In this document: positions 30,130-38,979 of the stretch, piece after piece | How the letters are laid out: every line of letters begins with the position of its first letter | Position numbering within the stretch: position 1 is the first letter of the stretch | From: Chromobacterium subtsugae | Lineage (GTDB): Bacteria > Pseudomonadota > Gammaproteobacteria > Burkholderiales > Chromobacteriaceae | DNA: 64,000 nt | Reading direction: 5' to 3' | NCBI RefSeq assembly: GCF_001676875.1 | Contig: NZ_JYKA01000006.1 | Span: 1-64,000 of the forward strand | Notes under the pieces: generated by a model | Told to the model about the DNA's origin: nothing | What the model saw: only the letters and a program-made list of their open reading frames with translations | The model's database searches: none | Translations under genes and position numbers: made by a program

Positions 30130-30581
30130 GACTGTCCGGTTTGAGTCTGGGCTTTGAAATGATAAGTGCGACCCTCGCCGGCTACGGCAAGTTCCAGCAC
30201 GATGTCGGCGGGCGGCAGCAGGTCGCCGGCCTTGTCCGGCCATTCCACCAGGCACAGGCTGTCCTGGCCGAAGTATTCGCTGAAGCCGGCGTCGTTCCAC
30301 TCTTCCGGATCGGCGAAGCGGTACAGATCGAAATGGTGGACACTATATTCGTTAAGGGCGTAGCTTTCCACCAGGGTATAGGTGGGACTTTTCACCTTGC
30401 CGGCATGCCCCAGCGCGCGCAGCAGGCCGCGGGTGAAGGTGGTCTTGCCGGCGCCCAGGTCGCCGTGCAGCTGGACGGTCAGGCCGGGGGCTGCGGCGGC
30501 GGCGAAGGCCGCGCCCAGCGCCAGGGTCGCGCCCTCGTCCGGCAAGCTGCCGCTGTGAACGCTGGTATCATCCATCGCCAT
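30087..30581 (-). CDS. tsaE: tRNA threonylcarbamoyladenosine synthesis ATPase TsaE
   Basis: A 164-residue ATPase of the TsaBDE complex that makes t6A37 in tRNAs. Walker A is GDLGAGKTT (40-48), with [11 protein letters not shown] and YRFADPEEW following. ATGs at 30581 and 30575 are both possible; the first overlaps the queG start codon on the other strand. The C-terminus overlaps the amidase gene by 43 bases, an association also found in other proteobacteria. Confidence 0.92.
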   Translation of the reverse strand: MAMDDTSVHSGSLPDEGATLALGAAFAAAAAPGLTVQLHGDLGAGKTTFTRGLLRALGHAGKVKSPTYTLVESYALNEYSVHHFDLYRFADPEEWNDAGFSEYFGQDSLCLVEWPDKAGDLLPPADIVLELAVAGEGRTYHFKAQTQTGQSCLNRLSTPSAARC

Positions 30582-31656
30582 GACTGAGAATCCTCCTCAA
30601 AAACCGGATTATCCCGAATTGTCGCGCCAAATCAAAGCCTGGGCCGTCGAGGCCGGCTTCGCCGAGGCGCGCATCACTCGCGCCAGCCTGCCGGCCGAGG
30701 CCGAGCAGCGGCTGGCGGCTTGGCTGGCGGCGGGCTTCCATGGCGAGATGGAGTATATGGAACGCCATGGCGCGCTGCGCCTGCGGCCCGCCGAGCTGGT
30801 GCCGGGCACGCTGTCGGTGATCTCGCTGCGGATGAACTATTGGCCGGCGGCGCGGGCCGCCGAGCAAGTGCTGGCCGACCCGTCGCGCGCCTACCTGTCG
30901 CGCTACGCGCTGGGCCGCGACTACCACAAGGTGCTGCGCAACCGGCTGCAGAAGCTGGCTGAACGCATCGAAGCCGCCGCCGGGGCTTTCGGCTACCGGG
31001 TGTTCACCGACAGCGCGCCGCTGGCCGAGGTGGCGCTGGCGTCGCAGGCCGGCCTTGGCTGGCGCGGCAAGCATACCTTGCTGCTGACCAAGCGCCAGGG
31101 CTCACTGTTCTTCCTGGGGGAAATCCTCACCGATCTGCCGCTGCCGGCCGACGACACCGAGGACGGCCACTGCGGCCGCTGCCGCAAGTGCCTGGACGTC
31201 TGTCCCACCGGCGCCATCGTCGAGCCGTACTCAGTGGATGCCCGCCGCTGCATTTCCTACCTGACTATAGAATTGAAGGCCGCGATTCCCCAGGCATTGC
31301 GCCCTTTGATTGGTAACCGAGTGTACGGCTGCGACGACTGTCAGCTGTTCTGTCCATGGAACCGTTTCGCGGTGCAGACGGCGGAAACCGATTTTGCGGT
31401 GCGTCATGGTTTGGACGACGTGAGTCTGGTAGAACTGTTCGGCTGGAGCGCGGACGATTTTCGCGAGCGGATGGCGGGCAGTCCCATTTACCGCATCGGC
31501 TATCACAAATGGCTGTCCAATCTGGCGGTGGGGCTGGGCAATGCGCCTAGCTCTGCGGAAGTGATCGCCGCCTTGCGGCGGCGGCTGGATTTTCCCGACG
31601 AGCTGGTGGCCGAACCGGTGCGCTGGGCGCTGGCCCGGCACGGCGAGTCCTGTTGA
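30580..31656 (+). CDS. queG: Epoxyqueuosine reductase QueG
   Basis: A 358-residue cobalamin-dependent iron-sulfur enzyme doing the last step of queuosine synthesis in tRNA. Two ferredoxin-type clusters are formed by CGRCRKCLDVCPTGAI (about 196-211) and CDDCQLFCPWN (about 251). The N-terminal DUF1730 domain contains YALGRDYHKVLR. It is divergent from tsaE with start codons overlapping in the palindrome CATG, so any queG promoter must lie inside tsaE. Confidence 0.94.
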   Translation: MTENPPQKPDYPELSRQIKAWAVEAGFAEARITRASLPAEAEQRLAAWLAAGFHGEMEYMERHGALRLRPAELVPGTLSVISLRMNYWPAARAAEQVLADPSRAYLSRYALGRDYHKVLRNRLQKLAERIEAAAGAFGYRVFTDSAPLAEVALASQAGLGWRGKHTLLLTKRQGSLFFLGEILTDLPLPADDTEDGHCGRCRKCLDVCPTGAIVEPYSVDARRCISYLTIELKAAIPQALRPLIGNRVYGCDDCQLFCPWNRFAVQTAETDFAVRHGLDDVSLVELFGWSADDFRERMAGSPIYRIGYHKWLSNLAVGLGNAPSSAEVIAALRRRLDFPDELVAEPVRWALARHGESC

Positions 31657-31657
31657 C

Positions 31658-32074
31658 TCAGCCGCGCGACGGCGCGATCACCAGCGACTCGCCTTCCAAC
31701 ACCACCTTGTCGCCCACCAGGCACTGGGTGGCCAGCTTGACCCGCTTCTTTTCCGGAAACAGCTCCACCACGCTGACCCGGGTGGTGACGGTTTCGCCTA
31801 TGCGCACCGCGGATTTGAAGCGGGTGGATTGCGACAGGTAGATGGTGCCGTAGCCGGGCAGCTGGGTGCCGATCACGCCGGAGATCAGGCTGGCGGTCAG
31901 CATGCCGTGGACGATGCGGGTTTCGAACTTGGTGGCGGCGGCGTAAACCTGGTTCAGGTGCACCGGGTTGTTGTCGCCGCTGACGGCGGAGAACAGCAGC
32001 ACGTCGGCTTCGGTGAGGGTTCTGCCGGCTTCGGCGCTGTCGCCGACGGCGATGTCTTCGAAATAGACGGTCAT
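31658..32074 (-). CDS. MaoC-family (R)-enoyl-CoA hydratase
   Basis: A 138-residue hot-dog-fold protein. The hydratase motif is SGDNNPVHLN, containing the catalytic Asp and His, followed by IVHGMLTASLISGV. This is the PhaJ type, hydrating enoyl-CoA to (R)-3-hydroxyacyl-CoA for fatty acid turnover or polyhydroxyalkanoate precursor supply. It ends one base from the queG stop (convergent) and is divergent from etfBA, sharing their 237-base upstream region. Confidence 0.82.
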   Translation of the reverse strand: MTVYFEDIAVGDSAEAGRTLTEADVLLFSAVSGDNNPVHLNQVYAAATKFETRIVHGMLTASLISGVIGTQLPGYGTIYLSQSTRFKSAVRIGETVTTRVSVVELFPEKKRVKLATQCLVGDKVVLEGESLVIAPSRG

Positions 32075-32213
32075 GAGGACTCCCGCTGGTTATGACAGGG
32101 AAATGCTGCGGTGCATTGTGACAGCTTCCGCCTGAAATGCAAACCACCGGCAAATGGCGTACTATCGACGCCGAGTTGCATTTTCACCACGCGCCATGCG
32201 CTGGCGCACAAAC

Positions 32214-32227
32214 CAAACGCTCGTTTG
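32214..32227. promoter_or_regulatory. PsrA-like operator upstream of etfBA
   Basis: The sequence CAAACGCTCGTTTG is a 6-base-arm palindrome fitting the Pseudomonas PsrA consensus, which I recall as [G/C]AAAC-N(2-4)-GTTT[G/C]. It overlaps the expected -35 position of a promoter whose -10 would be CATAAT (32242-32247), about 65 bases before etfB. PsrA is a TetR-type repressor released by long-chain fatty acids, and etf and acyl-CoA dehydrogenase genes are known targets. Confidence 0.55.
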
Positions 32228-32311
32228 AATTTTGCTTGGGGCATAATCAGGCTCAGCTGGCCGTCGTTGCCTTCCGCGTTCGATTAACCCACAGATGTTT
32301 GCTGGAGGAAT

Positions 32312-33061
32312 ATGAAAGTTCTAGTCGCAGTGAAGCGCGTTGTCGATTACAACGTGAAAGTCCGCGTCAAAGCCGACGGCAGTGACGTAGACATCGCCAA
32401 CGTCAAGATGTCGATGAACCCGTTCGACGAAATCGCCGTGGAAGAGGCTGTGCGTCTGAAGGAAGCCGGCAAGGTCAGCGAGATCGTCGTCGTTTCGATG
32501 GGCGTCAAGCAGTGCGAGGAAACCCTGCGCACCGCGCTGGCGATGGGAGCCGACCGCGCCATTCTGGTGGAAACCGACACCGAACTGCAGCCGCTGGCGG
32601 TGGCCAAGCTGCTGAAGGCGGTGGCCGACAAAGAACAGCCGCAACTGGTGATTCTGGGCAAGCAAGCGATCGACGACGACGCCAACCAGACCGGCCAGAT
32701 GACTGCCGCGCTGTTGGGCTGGGCGCAAGGCACTTTCGCCTCCAAGGTGGACGTGGCGGCCGAAACCGTCGAAGTGATCCGCGAGATCGACGGCGGCCTG
32801 GAAACCGTCAAGCTGCGCCTGCCGGCGGTGGTCACCGCCGACCTGCGCCTGAACGAGCCGCGCTTCATCAAGCTGCCCAACATCATGGCCGCCAAGAAAA
32901 AGCCGCTGGACAAGACCACGCCGGCCGATCTGGGCGTCGACGCCGCTCCGCGCCTGAAGACGCTGAAAGTGGCCGAGCCGGCCAAGCGTTCCGCCGGCAT
33001 CAAGGTGGCCAACGCCGCCGAACTGGTCGCCAAACTCAAGAACGAAGCAAAGGTGCTGTAA
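32312..33061 (+). CDS. etfB: Electron transfer flavoprotein beta subunit
   Basis: A 249-residue subunit that binds AMP and docks to acyl-CoA dehydrogenases. It starts [20 protein letters not shown] and has the signature [34 protein letters not shown], including the recognition loop. A GGAGG lies 5 bases before the ATG. It is followed by etfA after three bases. Confidence 0.95.
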   Translation: MKVLVAVKRVVDYNVKVRVKADGSDVDIANVKMSMNPFDEIAVEEAVRLKEAGKVSEIVVVSMGVKQCEETLRTALAMGADRAILVETDTELQPLAVAKLLKAVADKEQPQLVILGKQAIDDDANQTGQMTAALLGWAQGTFASKVDVAAETVEVIREIDGGLETVKLRLPAVVTADLRLNEPRFIKLPNIMAAKKKPLDKTTPADLGVDAAPRLKTLKVAEPAKRSAGIKVANAAELVAKLKNEAKVL

Positions 33062-33064
33062 GAC

Positions 33065-33997
33065 ATGGCTATTCTCGTTATCGCTGAACACGACAACCAG
33101 AGCCTGAAAGCAGGCACCCTGAACACCATCACCGCCGCCGCCAAGCTCGGCGAAGTGCACGTGCTGGTGGCCGGCCACAACGCCGCCGCCGCCGCCGACG
33201 CCGCCAAGAGCGTGGCCGGCGTGGCCAAGGTGCTGCTGGCCGACGCCGCCCACTACGCGCACGGCCTGGCCGAAAGCCTGTCCGCGCTGGCGGTGGACCT
33301 GGCCAAGGGCTACAGCCACGTGCTGGCCCCGGCTTCGTCCTTCGGCAAGAACCTGCTGCCGCGCGTCGCCGCGCTGCTGGATGTCGCCCAGATTTCCGAA
33401 ATCGTCGCCATCGAATCGGCCGACACCTTCGTGCGCCCGATCTACGCCGGCAACGTGCTGGCCACCGTGCAGTCGGCTGACGCCATCAAGGTGATCACCG
33501 TGCGCACCACGGCCTTCGACGCCGCCGGCCAGGGCGGCTCCGCCGCCGTGGAAAGCATCGCCGCCGCGGCCGACGGCCAGCTGTCCGCCTTCGTCGGCCA
33601 GGAGCTGACCAAGTCCGACCGCCCGGAGCTGGGCTCGGCCAAGGTCATCGTCTCCGGCGGCCGCGCGCTGGGCTCGGAGGAGCAGTTCAAGGCGGTGATC
33701 GAGCCGCTGGCCGACAAGCTGTCCGCCGCCGTCGGCGCCTCCCGCGCCGCTGTCGATGCCGGCTACGCGCCGAACGACTACCAGGTTGGCCAAACCGGCA
33801 AGGTGGTGGCGCCGCAACTGTACTTCGCGGTCGGCATTTCCGGCGCGATCCAGCACCTGGCCGGCATGAAGGACTCCAAGGTGATCGTCGCGATCAACAA
33901 GGACGAAGAGGCCCCGATCTTCCAGGTGGCCGATTACGGCATCGTCGGCGACCTGTTCACGGTGGTGCCGGAGCTGATCGCCGAGCTGTCGAAATAA
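33065..33997 (+). CDS. etfA: Electron transfer flavoprotein alpha subunit
   Basis: A 310-residue FAD-binding subunit passing electrons from acyl-CoA dehydrogenases to ETF-quinone oxidoreductase. The FAD domain has [45 protein letters not shown] and the C-terminal [14 protein letters not shown]. Codon use is strongly biased to GCC and CTG, suggesting high expression. The matching quinone oxidoreductase gene is not in the window. Confidence 0.95.
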   Translation: MAILVIAEHDNQSLKAGTLNTITAAAKLGEVHVLVAGHNAAAAADAAKSVAGVAKVLLADAAHYAHGLAESLSALAVDLAKGYSHVLAPASSFGKNLLPRVAALLDVAQISEIVAIESADTFVRPIYAGNVLATVQSADAIKVITVRTTAFDAAGQGGSAAVESIAAAADGQLSAFVGQELTKSDRPELGSAKVIVSGGRALGSEEQFKAVIEPLADKLSAAVGASRAAVDAGYAPNDYQVGQTGKVVAPQLYFAVGISGAIQHLAGMKDSKVIVAINKDEEAPIFQVADYGIVGDLFTVVPELIAELSK

Positions 33998-34069
33998 TCG
34001 GCAGCCGGGGGCGCGGCCGCAAGCGCCCCCGACCGAGCAGGCAGCATAGCCGCCGGAACCCACAACAGC

Positions 34070-34102
34070 AGCCGGCGCCCAATCAGGGAGCGCCGGCTTT
34101 TT
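34070..34102 (+). terminator. Intrinsic terminator of etfBA
   Basis: GCCGGCGC pairs with GCGCCGGC around an 11-base loop, followed by five T. A second GC hairpin without a T run lies at 34008-34031. Confidence 0.8.
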
Positions 34103-34150
34103 CACGGCCCGGTCTAGTCGGGCCAACGCGAGAAAACAGAGGAGAGGGCG

Positions 34151-35932
34151 ATGATTTACCAAGCACCCGTCAAAGACATGCGTTTCGTACTGAACGAGCT
34201 GGCCGAGCTGCCGGCGATCTGCGGCCTGCCGGGCTACGGCGAATGCTCGGTGGAGCTGGTGGACGCCGTGCTGGAGGAAGGGGCCAAGTTCGCCGAGGGC
34301 GTGCTGGCGCCGATCAACAAGCAGGGCGACCAGGGCGCCAAGTGGCACGATGGCGACGTGACCGCCGCGCCGGGCTTCAAGGACGCTTGGCAGCAATATG
34401 TCGAATCCGGCTGGGTGGGCCTGCGCGCGCCGGAGGAGTTCGGCGGCCAGGGCATGCCGGCGCTGGTGGCGGCCGCGGTGGAGGAAATGTGGTGCGCGTC
34501 CAACCTGGCGTTTTCGCTGGCGCCGCTGTTGACGCTGGGCGCGGTGGAGGCCATCCATCACCACGCCTCCGATGAACTGAAACAGATCTACCTGCCGATG
34601 ATGGCCGGCGGCCAGTGGACCGGCACCATGAACCTGACCGAACCGCAAGCCGGCTCCGACCTGGCCCAGGTGCGTTCGCGCGCCGTGCCGGCGGCGGACG
34701 GCAGCTACCGCGTGAGCGGCCAGAAGATCTTCATCACCTGGGGTGAGCACGACATGGCCGAGAACATCGTCCATCTGGTGCTGGCGCGCCTGCCGGACGC
34801 GCCGGCCGGGGTGAAGGGCATCTCGCTGTTCATCGTGCCCAAGTTCCTGGTGAACGCCGACGGCTCGCTCGGCGCGCGCAACGACGTGCGCTGCGTGTCG
34901 CTGGAGCACAAGCTGGGCATCCATGGCAGCCCGACCGCTGTGATGAGCTTCGGCGACAACGACGGCGCGGTCGGCTACCTGGTGGGCGAGCCCAACAAGG
35001 GCCTCAACTACATGTTCACCATGATGAACCACGCCCGGCTGGGCGTGGGCATCGAGGGCATGGCGGTGTCGGAGCGCGCCTATCAGAAAGCGGTGGAGTA
35101 CGCGCGCGATCGGGTGCAGAGCCGCGCCGTCGGCTCGCCGGACCCGGCCGGCGTGCCCATCATCCAGCACCCGGACGTGCGCCGCATGCTGATGACCATG
35201 CGCGCCCAGATCGAGGCGCAGCGCGCGCTGACCTTCTATACCGCCGCCGCGCTGGACCGCGCCGGCCGCCACCCGGCGCCGGGCGAAGCCGCGCGCAACC
35301 AGGCGCTGCTGAATTTCCTGATTCCCATCGTCAAGGGCTGGAATACCGAGCAGGCCAACGAGATCACCAGCCTGGCCATCCAGGTGCACGGCGGCATGGG
35401 CTTCATCGAGGAAACCGGCGTCGCCCAGTACTATCGCGACGCCCGCATCACCGCCATTTACGAAGGCACCACCGGCATCCAGGCGCTGGACCTGATCGGC
35501 CGCAAGACGGCTGCCGATCACGGCGTCGCCGCGCGCGCGCTGCTGGGCGAGGCGCATGCCACGGTCGCCAAGCTGCAGGCGGCGGGGTTCGCCAGCATCG
35601 CTGCCAATCTTGAAGCGGCCAGCGCCGACGCCGAGCGCTGCGTGGCCTTCATCCTGGAGACCTTCGGCAGCCAGCCGCAGCTGGCGGCCGCCGGCTCGGT
35701 GCCGTTCCTGAAGCTGATGGGCATCGTTCTGGGCGGCTGGCAGCTGGGCCGCGCCGCATTGATCGCCAAGGACAAATTGCAGGAGGCCGACGCCGACGTC
35801 GAATTCCTCAATGCCAAGATCGTCACCGCGCGCTTCTTCGCCGAGCATCTGCTGCCGCAGGTATCCGGTTTGGCCGCCGCCATCCTGCATGGCGCGGACA
35901 GCGCGCTGGCGCTGGATGACAGCCAGTTCTGA
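34151..35932 (+). CDS. Acyl-CoA dehydrogenase (PA0506-like, with C-terminal extension)
   Basis: A 593-residue FAD enzyme for the first step of beta-oxidation. Signatures are TGTMNLTEPQAGSDLAQV, IQVHGGMGFIEETGVAQYYRDARI and IYEGTTGIQALDLIGRK, with catalytic Glu near 438. It is longer than the usual 380-residue enzymes because of an extra N-terminal region and an acetyl-CoA-dehydrogenase-type C-terminal domain. It resembles the Pseudomonas enzymes of about 600 residues that are under PsrA control. It follows etfBA on the same strand but behind a terminator, and no PsrA-like box was found directly before it. A GAGGAGAGG ribosome site precedes the ATG. Confidence 0.9.
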   Translation: MIYQAPVKDMRFVLNELAELPAICGLPGYGECSVELVDAVLEEGAKFAEGVLAPINKQGDQGAKWHDGDVTAAPGFKDAWQQYVESGWVGLRAPEEFGGQGMPALVAAAVEEMWCASNLAFSLAPLLTLGAVEAIHHHASDELKQIYLPMMAGGQWTGTMNLTEPQAGSDLAQVRSRAVPAADGSYRVSGQKIFITWGEHDMAENIVHLVLARLPDAPAGVKGISLFIVPKFLVNADGSLGARNDVRCVSLEHKLGIHGSPTAVMSFGDNDGAVGYLVGEPNKGLNYMFTMMNHARLGVGIEGMAVSERAYQKAVEYARDRVQSRAVGSPDPAGVPIIQHPDVRRMLMTMRAQIEAQRALTFYTAAALDRAGRHPAPGEAARNQALLNFLIPIVKGWNTEQANEITSLAIQVHGGMGFIEETGVAQYYRDARITAIYEGTTGIQALDLIGRKTAADHGVAARALLGEAHATVAKLQAAGFASIAANLEAASADAERCVAFILETFGSQPQLAAAGSVPFLKLMGIVLGGWQLGRAALIAKDKLQEADADVEFLNAKIVTARFFAEHLLPQVSGLAAAILHGADSALALDDSQF

Positions 35933-35953
35933 GCGGAAAAAAACCAGAGACGG

Positions 35954-35981
35954 CGCCACGGCCTTGCCGTGGCGTTTTTTT
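35954..35981 (+). terminator. Intrinsic terminator of the acyl-CoA dehydrogenase gene
   Basis: CGCCACGG pairs with CCGTGGCG around a 5-base loop, followed by seven T. Confidence 0.9.
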
Positions 35982-36201
35982 ATGCGAAAATGCCAAAAAT
36001 TTGCTTTTACGTGTCGGTAAATCCATTGGCAATGAGCGTGAAACCAAGAACTGGGTTGTCTGGCTGTAAATATTAACAATGGCTGAATTTCCACTTGTCA
36101 TCAAATCTGCGAGCCGGCTATTGCAAAAGCACCCTCTTGCTGCTTAATCTAGCAAGCCTGCAGCCACAGCTGTTCAGCATAATTTTTATAACGGGAAGCC
36201 G

Positions 36202-36843
36202 ATGGGTTCTGGGGATAAGACAAGATTGGGTCGCAAGCCGGATTTCAGCCGCTGGACGCTGCCTGGCCGGCAATGGCACAAGGGACTGCCGGTCCTGGCC
36301 ATGGGGCTGGCCGCGTTCTGGCTGGGCCAGCAGCTGACCGCCCTGTTGGCGCCGTCGGCGCAGACCTACCGCACCCTCGCCCCGGCCCAGCCGCAAACCG
36401 CGGCGGCCGCCGCCGCGCAGGCGCACTGGTTTGGCGAGGCGCCGCAGCAGCCGGTGGCCGCGCCGCCGCCGATACGCTTGCTGGGCGTGTACGCGCCGAC
36501 CCGGCCCGGCGTGGAGGGCTTCGCCATCATAGACAGCAACGGCCACAGCCAGCCGCTGTTGCAGGGCAAGCAGACCGCCGACGGCTGGGAGCTGGTGAAG
36601 GTCGCGCCTAATGGCGTCACCATCCGCTCCGGCGGCAATGAGCAATTCGTGCCGTTGCAGGCGCGCAGCGGCGGCGCGGTTGCCGGCGACGGCGATGCCG
36701 GACAGCCGCTGCCGCCCCCGCAACCCGGCCAGGCGCCGCAGGCCGGTCCCGGCGCCGTGCCGGTGCCTGTCCCCAGCCAGAATTCCGTACCCGATACTCC
36801 GCCCCAACCCGCGGTCGATCCTGCCGCGATGATTCGCCAATAA
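36202..36843 (+). CDS. gspC: Type II secretion protein GspC
   Basis: A 213-residue inner-membrane protein that connects the platform to the secretin. A cytoplasmic N-terminus precedes one membrane helix (PVLAMGLAAFWLGQQLTALL, about 32-52). The homology region follows (AHWFGEAPQ...IRLLGVYAP...AIIDSNGHSQPLLQGKQ). A Pro/Gln-rich C-terminus replaces the PDZ or coiled-coil domain of longer GspC proteins. It is the first gene of the gsp operon, ten bases before gspD. No promoter could be chosen firmly; a 6-base inverted repeat CTTGCT/AGCAAG lies at 36136-36156. Confidence 0.88.
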   Translation: MGSGDKTRLGRKPDFSRWTLPGRQWHKGLPVLAMGLAAFWLGQQLTALLAPSAQTYRTLAPAQPQTAAAAAAQAHWFGEAPQQPVAAPPPIRLLGVYAPTRPGVEGFAIIDSNGHSQPLLQGKQTADGWELVKVAPNGVTIRSGGNEQFVPLQARSGGAVAGDGDAGQPLPPPQPGQAPQAGPGAVPVPVPSQNSVPDTPPQPAVDPAAMIRQ

Positions 36844-36852
36844 GAGAGTGCA

Positions 36853-38979
36853 ATGCGAATTTCCAAACTCGTCGCCACCCTGGCCCTGGCATATAGCTGC
36901 CAACTGCTGGCAGCCCCGCAGAACGACACGGTCATGCTCAATTTCGTCAACGCCGACATCGAGACCGTGGTCAAGGCGATAGGCGAGATCAGCGGCAAGA
37001 ATTTCATCATCGACCCGCGCGTCAAGGGCACGGTCAACATCGTCTCCAGCCGGCCGGTGCCGCGCGCGATGTCCTACCAGGTGCTGCTGTCGTCGCTGCG
37101 GCTGCAGGGCTTCGCCGCTGTGGAGGGCAACGGCGTGGTCAAGATCGTGCCGGAGGCCGACGCCAAGCTGCATGCCAAGGCGAGCCGCGGCATTCCGCGT
37201 GGCGACGGCGACCGGCTGATCACCAAGGTGTTCGCGTTGAAGAACAGCAACGCCAACCAGCTGGTGCCGGTGATCCGCCCCATCGTCTCGCCCAACAACA
37301 CCGTGGCGGCCTATCCGCAATCCAACGCGCTGATCGTCACCGACTACGCGGACAACATCCAGCGCATCGAATCCATCATCGAATCGGTGGAGTCCGCCGC
37401 CGCCGGCGACACCGTGGTGCTGCCGGTGCTGTTCGGCTCGGCGGTGGAGTTGTCCAACACCCTGAACAAGCTGATGCAGGAAGGCGGCGCCGACGGCGGC
37501 AAGACCACCATCCTGGCCGACCCGCGCGCCAATGTGCTGATGGTGCGCGCCGACACCCCGGGCAAAATAGGCAAGATCAAGAGCCTGCTGAAAATGCTGG
37601 ATCAACCTAGCCAGGCCGGCTCCAACGTCCGGGTGGTGTACCTGAAGAACGCCGAGGCCGGCAAGGTGGCGCAGACGCTGCGCGCGCTGCTGACCGGCGA
37701 TCCGGGCCCGCTGCAGGGCCGCACCGCGGTCACCACCAACGGCGGCAGCTCGGCCGGCAGCAGCGCGCTGAGCGGCAACACTTCCAGCTCCGGCTTGGGC
37801 AGCAGCGCCAGCAATAATGCGGTAGGCGGCGCGCCGGCCAACGCCAACGCGCCGGCGGCGGCCAGCCCGCTGGTCAACGACAGCGCCAGCAGCGGCGCCG
37901 GCGGCGGCGGCTCGATGATCCAGGCCGACCCCACCAACAACGCGCTGATCCTCAACGTGCCGGACAGCATGTACCAGAACCTGCGCAACGTGATCGACAT
38001 GCTGGACAAGCGCCGCGCCCAGGTATTGGTCGAAGCGCTGGTGGTCGAGGTGTCGGCCACCCGGGCGATGGAACTAGGCGTGCAGTGGCAGGCGGCCGGC
38101 GGCGCGGTGATAGGCGGCACCAACTTCTCCGGCGCGACCACCAGCGGCACCAGCGGCACCTCCATCATCGGCGCCGGCGCGGCGCTGGCCGCCGGCGGCG
38201 TCGGCGGACTGGCCACCAGCCTGGCGGGCTCCGGCGGGGTGAACCTGGGCTGGATCCGGCACGGCAATCTGGCCGCGCTGGCCAAGGCGCTGGAAAGCGA
38301 GAGCGGCAGCAATGTGGTGGCCAGCCCCTCCTTGCTGGCCACCGACAATGAAAAGGCGCGCATCCTGATCGGCCAGGAAGTGCCGATCCCGATCGGCAAC
38401 CAGAGCACGCCCAGCAGCAGCACCAGCGGCCAGCCGGTGATAACCACCAGCTACGACCGCAAGACCATAGGCTTCAACCTGGAAATCACGCCGCAGATTT
38501 CCGAGGGCGGCAGCATCCGGCTGAAGATCCTGCAGGAAACCGCCAGCCTGGTGGCGTCCAGCCCCAATCTGAACGCCGGGAGCAACGCCGGCCCCACCAC
38601 CAACCGCCGCGTGCTGGAAACCATCGCCAATGTCGACGACGGCAGCATCCTGGCGATAGGCGGCCTGCTGCAGGACCAGGTGGACGACGCCGAACAGAAG
38701 GTGCCGCTCTTGGGCGACATCCCCTGGCTGGGCGCGCTGTTCCGCTACAGCGCCAAGACCCATAACAAGACCAACCTGATGATATTCCTCAAGCCGACCA
38801 TCCTGCGCGGCGAGCAGGACGGCCGCGTCATCGCGCAGGATCGCTACCAGTACATCCTGGGAGATCTCAAGCGCGACGGGAAAAAACTGCCGCTGGACTT
38901 GGAGTCGGCGATCCAGTCGCTGCCGGAAGGCGGGATCAAGGCCAGCCTGGAGCGGGACGTGAAGGCCGTGCCGAAATGA
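36853..38979 (+). CDS. gspD: Type II secretion secretin GspD
   Basis: A 708-residue outer-membrane channel. A signal peptide (ISKLVATLALAYSCQLLAA) precedes the N0 domain (VMLNFVNADIETVVKAIGEISGKNF). N1-N3 repeats follow. The N3 domain is interrupted by a Gly/Ser/Ala-rich linker (about 295-355). The secretin domain ends with VPLLGDIPWLGALFRYSAKTHNKTNLMIFLKPTILR. The signal peptide has no lipobox Cys at the usual site. Its stop overlaps the gspE start (ATGA). Confidence 0.94.
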   Translation: MRISKLVATLALAYSCQLLAAPQNDTVMLNFVNADIETVVKAIGEISGKNFIIDPRVKGTVNIVSSRPVPRAMSYQVLLSSLRLQGFAAVEGNGVVKIVPEADAKLHAKASRGIPRGDGDRLITKVFALKNSNANQLVPVIRPIVSPNNTVAAYPQSNALIVTDYADNIQRIESIIESVESAAAGDTVVLPVLFGSAVELSNTLNKLMQEGGADGGKTTILADPRANVLMVRADTPGKIGKIKSLLKMLDQPSQAGSNVRVVYLKNAEAGKVAQTLRALLTGDPGPLQGRTAVTTNGGSSAGSSALSGNTSSSGLGSSASNNAVGGAPANANAPAAASPLVNDSASSGAGGGGSMIQADPTNNALILNVPDSMYQNLRNVIDMLDKRRAQVLVEALVVEVSATRAMELGVQWQAAGGAVIGGTNFSGATTSGTSGTSIIGAGAALAAGGVGGLATSLAGSGGVNLGWIRHGNLAALAKALESESGSNVVASPSLLATDNEKARILIGQEVPIPIGNQSTPSSSTSGQPVITTSYDRKTIGFNLEITPQISEGGSIRLKILQETASLVASSPNLNAGSNAGPTTNRRVLETIANVDDGSILAIGGLLQDQVDDAEQKVPLLGDIPWLGALFRYSAKTHNKTNLMIFLKPTILRGEQDGRVIAQDRYQYILGDLKRDGKKLPLDLESAIQSLPEGGIKASLERDVKAVPK

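Noticed and set aside
34008-34031. GC-rich hairpin directly after etfA as a second terminator
   Set aside because: GGGGGCGC/GCGCCCCC forms a stem but has no T run; the hairpin at 34070-34102 is a better terminator.
32321-36094. A 1257-codon minus-strand frame opposite etfBA and the acyl-CoA dehydrogenase
   Set aside because: It is a shadow of strongly coding plus-strand genes with the same composition artefact. There is no ribosome site and no family resemblance.
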